Positions 44,153 through 45,860 of a stretch of 45,860 nucleotides of DNA are shown piece by piece. The notes below the pieces were generated by a model that was given only the letters and a program-made list of their open reading frames with translations, searched no databases and had not been told where the DNA came from. The stretch lies in assembly GCA_910575775.1 (NCBI GenBank), contig CAJTEY010000033.1:1-45860 (forward strand), read 5' to 3'. Position 1 is the stretch's first letter; every line of letters starts with the position of its first letter. A program made the translations under genes and the position numbers. Origin of the DNA: Lachnospiraceae bacterium (lineage in GTDB: Bacteria > Bacillota > Clostridia > Lachnospirales > Lachnospiraceae).

Positions 44153-45073
44153 ATGATCAGACTGGATGACGGGAGATATATCATAGGTTTCGATGACGGT
44201 TATCAGTTAGGAAAGACAGCGAACTTCATATTTGACAACGGCGTACATATGCTTGGGAGCGCGGAGCCGACCTTACAGGAAAATTCCCTGTTCTATGATG
44301 GGGAATACTACAAGGTCGGGGAAGGCAGGGCGGTGATCACGGAAGACAAGGTATCAGATGATACGGCAAGGCTCCGCACCATGGTAGGTATCGCTATGGA
44401 ACTGCGGAAAGAAGGACTTTGCAAAGCAGAGATCATACTTGTGGCGGGGCTGCCTTTTTCCAACTATGGGAGGGATAAGCTGAAGCTGATCGATTATTAC
44501 AGCAGGCAGGGCGCAATGGACTTTTCTTATGAGGGTACGGATTATTCCGTGAAAATTGCGAAGGTGATTGTCTGCCCGCAGTGCTATTCCGCTATCGCTT
44601 CCAGACTCGGAAACATGAAAGGCGACTACCTGATTGTGGATATCGGGAGCAAGACAACGGATGTGGTATATGTGCAGAACGGGTTCCCGGTGGAGAGTAA
44701 GTCCATCACAATCGAAAAGGCGATGGTCAAGTGGATGAAGGAGATTCAGCGGGACATGAAGGTACAGACAGGGAAGGACATACCGGAGCATGAAGTGATG
44801 AAGGTGCTGTTAAAAGAAGAGAGCCACCTTCCCATCGTGTATGCGGAACTGGTAAACGGGATGATGCGGGAAAAGATACATTCTCTTGAACTGGAACTTT
44901 CTGAACGGGGTTACAGTCTTGACTATATCAACATTATTTATGTAGGCGGTGGTGCGCTGATGGCGCGTGAACATGCAGGAAAATTCAGAAATCATACCGC
45001 TTACGACTGTGACTTGTGTGCCAATGCGAAAGGCTATGAGTTTCTTGCCGGGCAGATGTTAGAGAGAAGGTGA
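44153..45073 (+). CDS. parM: ParM/StbA-like actin, plasmid segregation
   Basis: GGAGGGGGACGG precedes ATG 44153. 306 residues. Actin-fold nucleotide motifs: phosphate 1 in YIIGFDDGYQLGKTANF, phosphate 2 in YLIVDIGSKTTDVVY, adenosine motif in IIYVGGGALMARE. It would form filaments that push plasmid or element copies apart. It lies 19 bases after ligA and 4 bases before the small partner gene. Confidence 0.88.
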   Translation: MIRLDDGRYIIGFDDGYQLGKTANFIFDNGVHMLGSAEPTLQENSLFYDGEYYKVGEGRAVITEDKVSDDTARLRTMVGIAMELRKEGLCKAEIILVAGLPFSNYGRDKLKLIDYYSRQGAMDFSYEGTDYSVKIAKVIVCPQCYSAIASRLGNMKGDYLIVDIGSKTTDVVYVQNGFPVESKSITIEKAMVKWMKEIQRDMKVQTGKDIPEHEVMKVLLKEESHLPIVYAELVNGMMREKIHSLELELSERGYSLDYINIIYVGGGALMAREHAGKFRNHTAYDCDLCANAKGYEFLAGQMLERR

Positions 45074-45077
45074 ACTG

Positions 45078-45452
45078 ATGGCTGGACAACAAAAAGCGAT
45101 ATTTCTTCGCTTTAATATGGAAGATGAAGCGGATAGTAGTCTGTACATGAAACTGGTGGAAACAGCGGGTTCCGTATCGCTTACCTCTTATGTGAAGAGA
45201 GTTTTAGAGGAATATCTCAATGTAAAATTAGAGATGGCAGAGCGTCAGCAGTTCCATGAACATATGCTTGTAACGGTGCGGGAAGAGATACAGGAACAAG
45301 GGATGAAGCTGGTAGGGGCATTATTGTCAGGTATCGGTACTGTAACTGTACAGAAGACTCCAGAGAAATCTATGCCGGAAGAAGCAGGATTACCAGAAGC
45401 ATGTGGGTGTTTGCCGGATGAACTTAGTGGAGTTCTGGATTTTATCAGTTAG
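45078..45452 (+). CDS. ParR-like partner of ParM
   Basis: 124 residues. The N-terminal part (AIFLRFNMEDEADSSLYMKLVE, then SLTSYVKRVLEEYL) has the strand-helix-helix layout of a ribbon-helix-helix protein, the fold of ParR adaptors. The tail is acidic and loosely structured, a likely ParM-docking segment. It follows parM at 4 bases. A centromere-like repeat array (parC) is not seen nearby. The ParR role is inferred from fold and position. Confidence 0.7.
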   Translation: MAGQQKAIFLRFNMEDEADSSLYMKLVETAGSVSLTSYVKRVLEEYLNVKLEMAERQQFHEHMLVTVREEIQEQGMKLVGALLSGIGTVTVQKTPEKSMPEEAGLPEACGCLPDELSGVLDFIS

Positions 45453-45710
45453 ATATCTTGTCAGGAGTTTGGGGACAGAGAGTTATGCCGTAGGTATCTA
45501 TGGTGTTGCTGATCAGACTCTTTTATAGGATTTTGCAATAGATATGATAATAGATGTAAGTAATGAGTTGCAGATTTCGGTATTTAAGGACAATTAGAGG
45601 GCAGGAGTTGCATATTTGTAATGAAATGTAACAGATGTGCAACTCTCTGGGATATTTTACGTTAGCGGAGGGGAATGTGTAAGTTGATAATTTGAATATA
45701 GAAGTATAAT

Positions 45711-45746
45711 AATCCCTGTGTCGGTTGTGGCATAGGGATTCTTTTT
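45711..45746 (+). terminator. Terminator at the end of the par operon
   Basis: AATCCCTGTG (45711-45720) pairs with CATAGGGATT (45731-45740) with one wobble, then CTTTTT. It is the insertion site of the intron that begins two bases later. Confidence 0.85.
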
Positions 45747-45747
45747 G

Positions 45748-45860
45748 GTGTGCCCGGTGGGCACACGTTCTAACGGGTGAAAGTCCCCAATCCGCCCGGC
45801 AGTGGGAAGGATACAGCCGAAGCCAAGGGTGTCCATCGTGAGGTGGAATCTGAAGAAAGG
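45748..45860 (+). other. Group II intron, 5' end (IIC-like), cut by the window edge
   Basis: GTGTGCCCGG begins at 45748 with its hairpin partner GGGCACAC. TAACGGGTGAAAGTCC, then AAGGGTGTCC and GAGGTGGAATCTGAAG, follow in the order found in domain I of bacterial group IIC introns of the Oceanobacillus type. Insertion directly behind an intrinsic terminator is the known target preference of this class. The ribozyme core and reverse-transcriptase ORF lie beyond the window. Confidence 0.85.

Noticed and set aside
1..45860. tRNA or rRNA genes
   Set aside because: I looked for tRNA-like T-arm text (GGTTCGAATCC-type) and rRNA signatures and saw none.

Overview
The window looks like an accessory region from a gut Clostridia genome, most likely Lachnospiraceae. 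The evidence is the strong AGGAGG-type ribosome sites, the gene families (several MATE pumps, a MarR-ABC cluster, BlaI/BlaR1, a clostridial PstS), a Tn916/Tn1549-type integration module, and a group IIC-like intron end. Genus cannot be fixed by reading alone. Base composition is patchy: about 38-40 kb is clearly AT-rich, while 28-32 kb and 42-45 kb are GC-richer.

Layout. (1) 0-6.2 kb: the start of an IS1634-like transposase, an intact MATE pump with a textbook promoter, then a MarR regulator with a metal-ligand-rich head and tail. Its promoter sits between two identical palindromes. After it come the wrecks of an ABC exporter half and of a MATE-cytidylate-kinase fusion. (2) 6.2-14.6 kb: a tannase/esterase-like lipoprotein, a dead serine recombinase, a BlaI/BlaR1-type pair, a mobilisation-gene scrap, and a LacI regulator with its operator followed by a third MATE pump. 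(3) 14.7-17.7 kb: one end of a Tn916-like element (int, xis, HTH protein, sigma-like gene with a nonsense codon). No conjugation genes follow. (4) 17.9-24.6 kb: a complete leftward phosphate regulon, pstS-pstC-pstA-pstB-phoU-phoP-phoR. A Pho-box promoter lies in front of pstS, and a second Pho-box promoter lies beyond the terminator, pointing at a 36-residue ORF. (5) 24.5-32.8 kb: a chimeric FMN-binding/FtsX permease ORF, a two-component system whose kinase has a frameshifted start, a chain of fused gene fragments (membrane protein, kinase, NifS, NifU), a sigma/anti-sigma pair, an inositol-phosphatase gene and TPR and response-regulator remnants. (6) 33-36 kb: leftward cargo genes (GNAT, GyrI-like, Cys-rich protein, nucleotidyltransferase, truncated PPOX). 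(7) 36.8-39.8 kb: an Rpn/PD-(D/E)XK nuclease, then a DUF2971-SIR2 gene pair that is the best candidate for an undescribed defence module. (8) 40-45.9 kb: a leader peptide and terminator, then RtcB-PrfH (RNA repair), a divergent NAD-dependent DNA ligase, a ParM-like actin and a ParR-like partner, a terminator, and the 5' end of a group IIC-like intron placed exactly behind that terminator.

Two patterns run across the window. Many genes are joined to each other by internal deletions, some at short matches. Several frameshifts sit in runs of 5-6 identical bases. Either this is a real decaying island or part of it reflects read or assembly error; read mapping would separate the two. All family names rest on recognising motifs in the translations; no database search was run.
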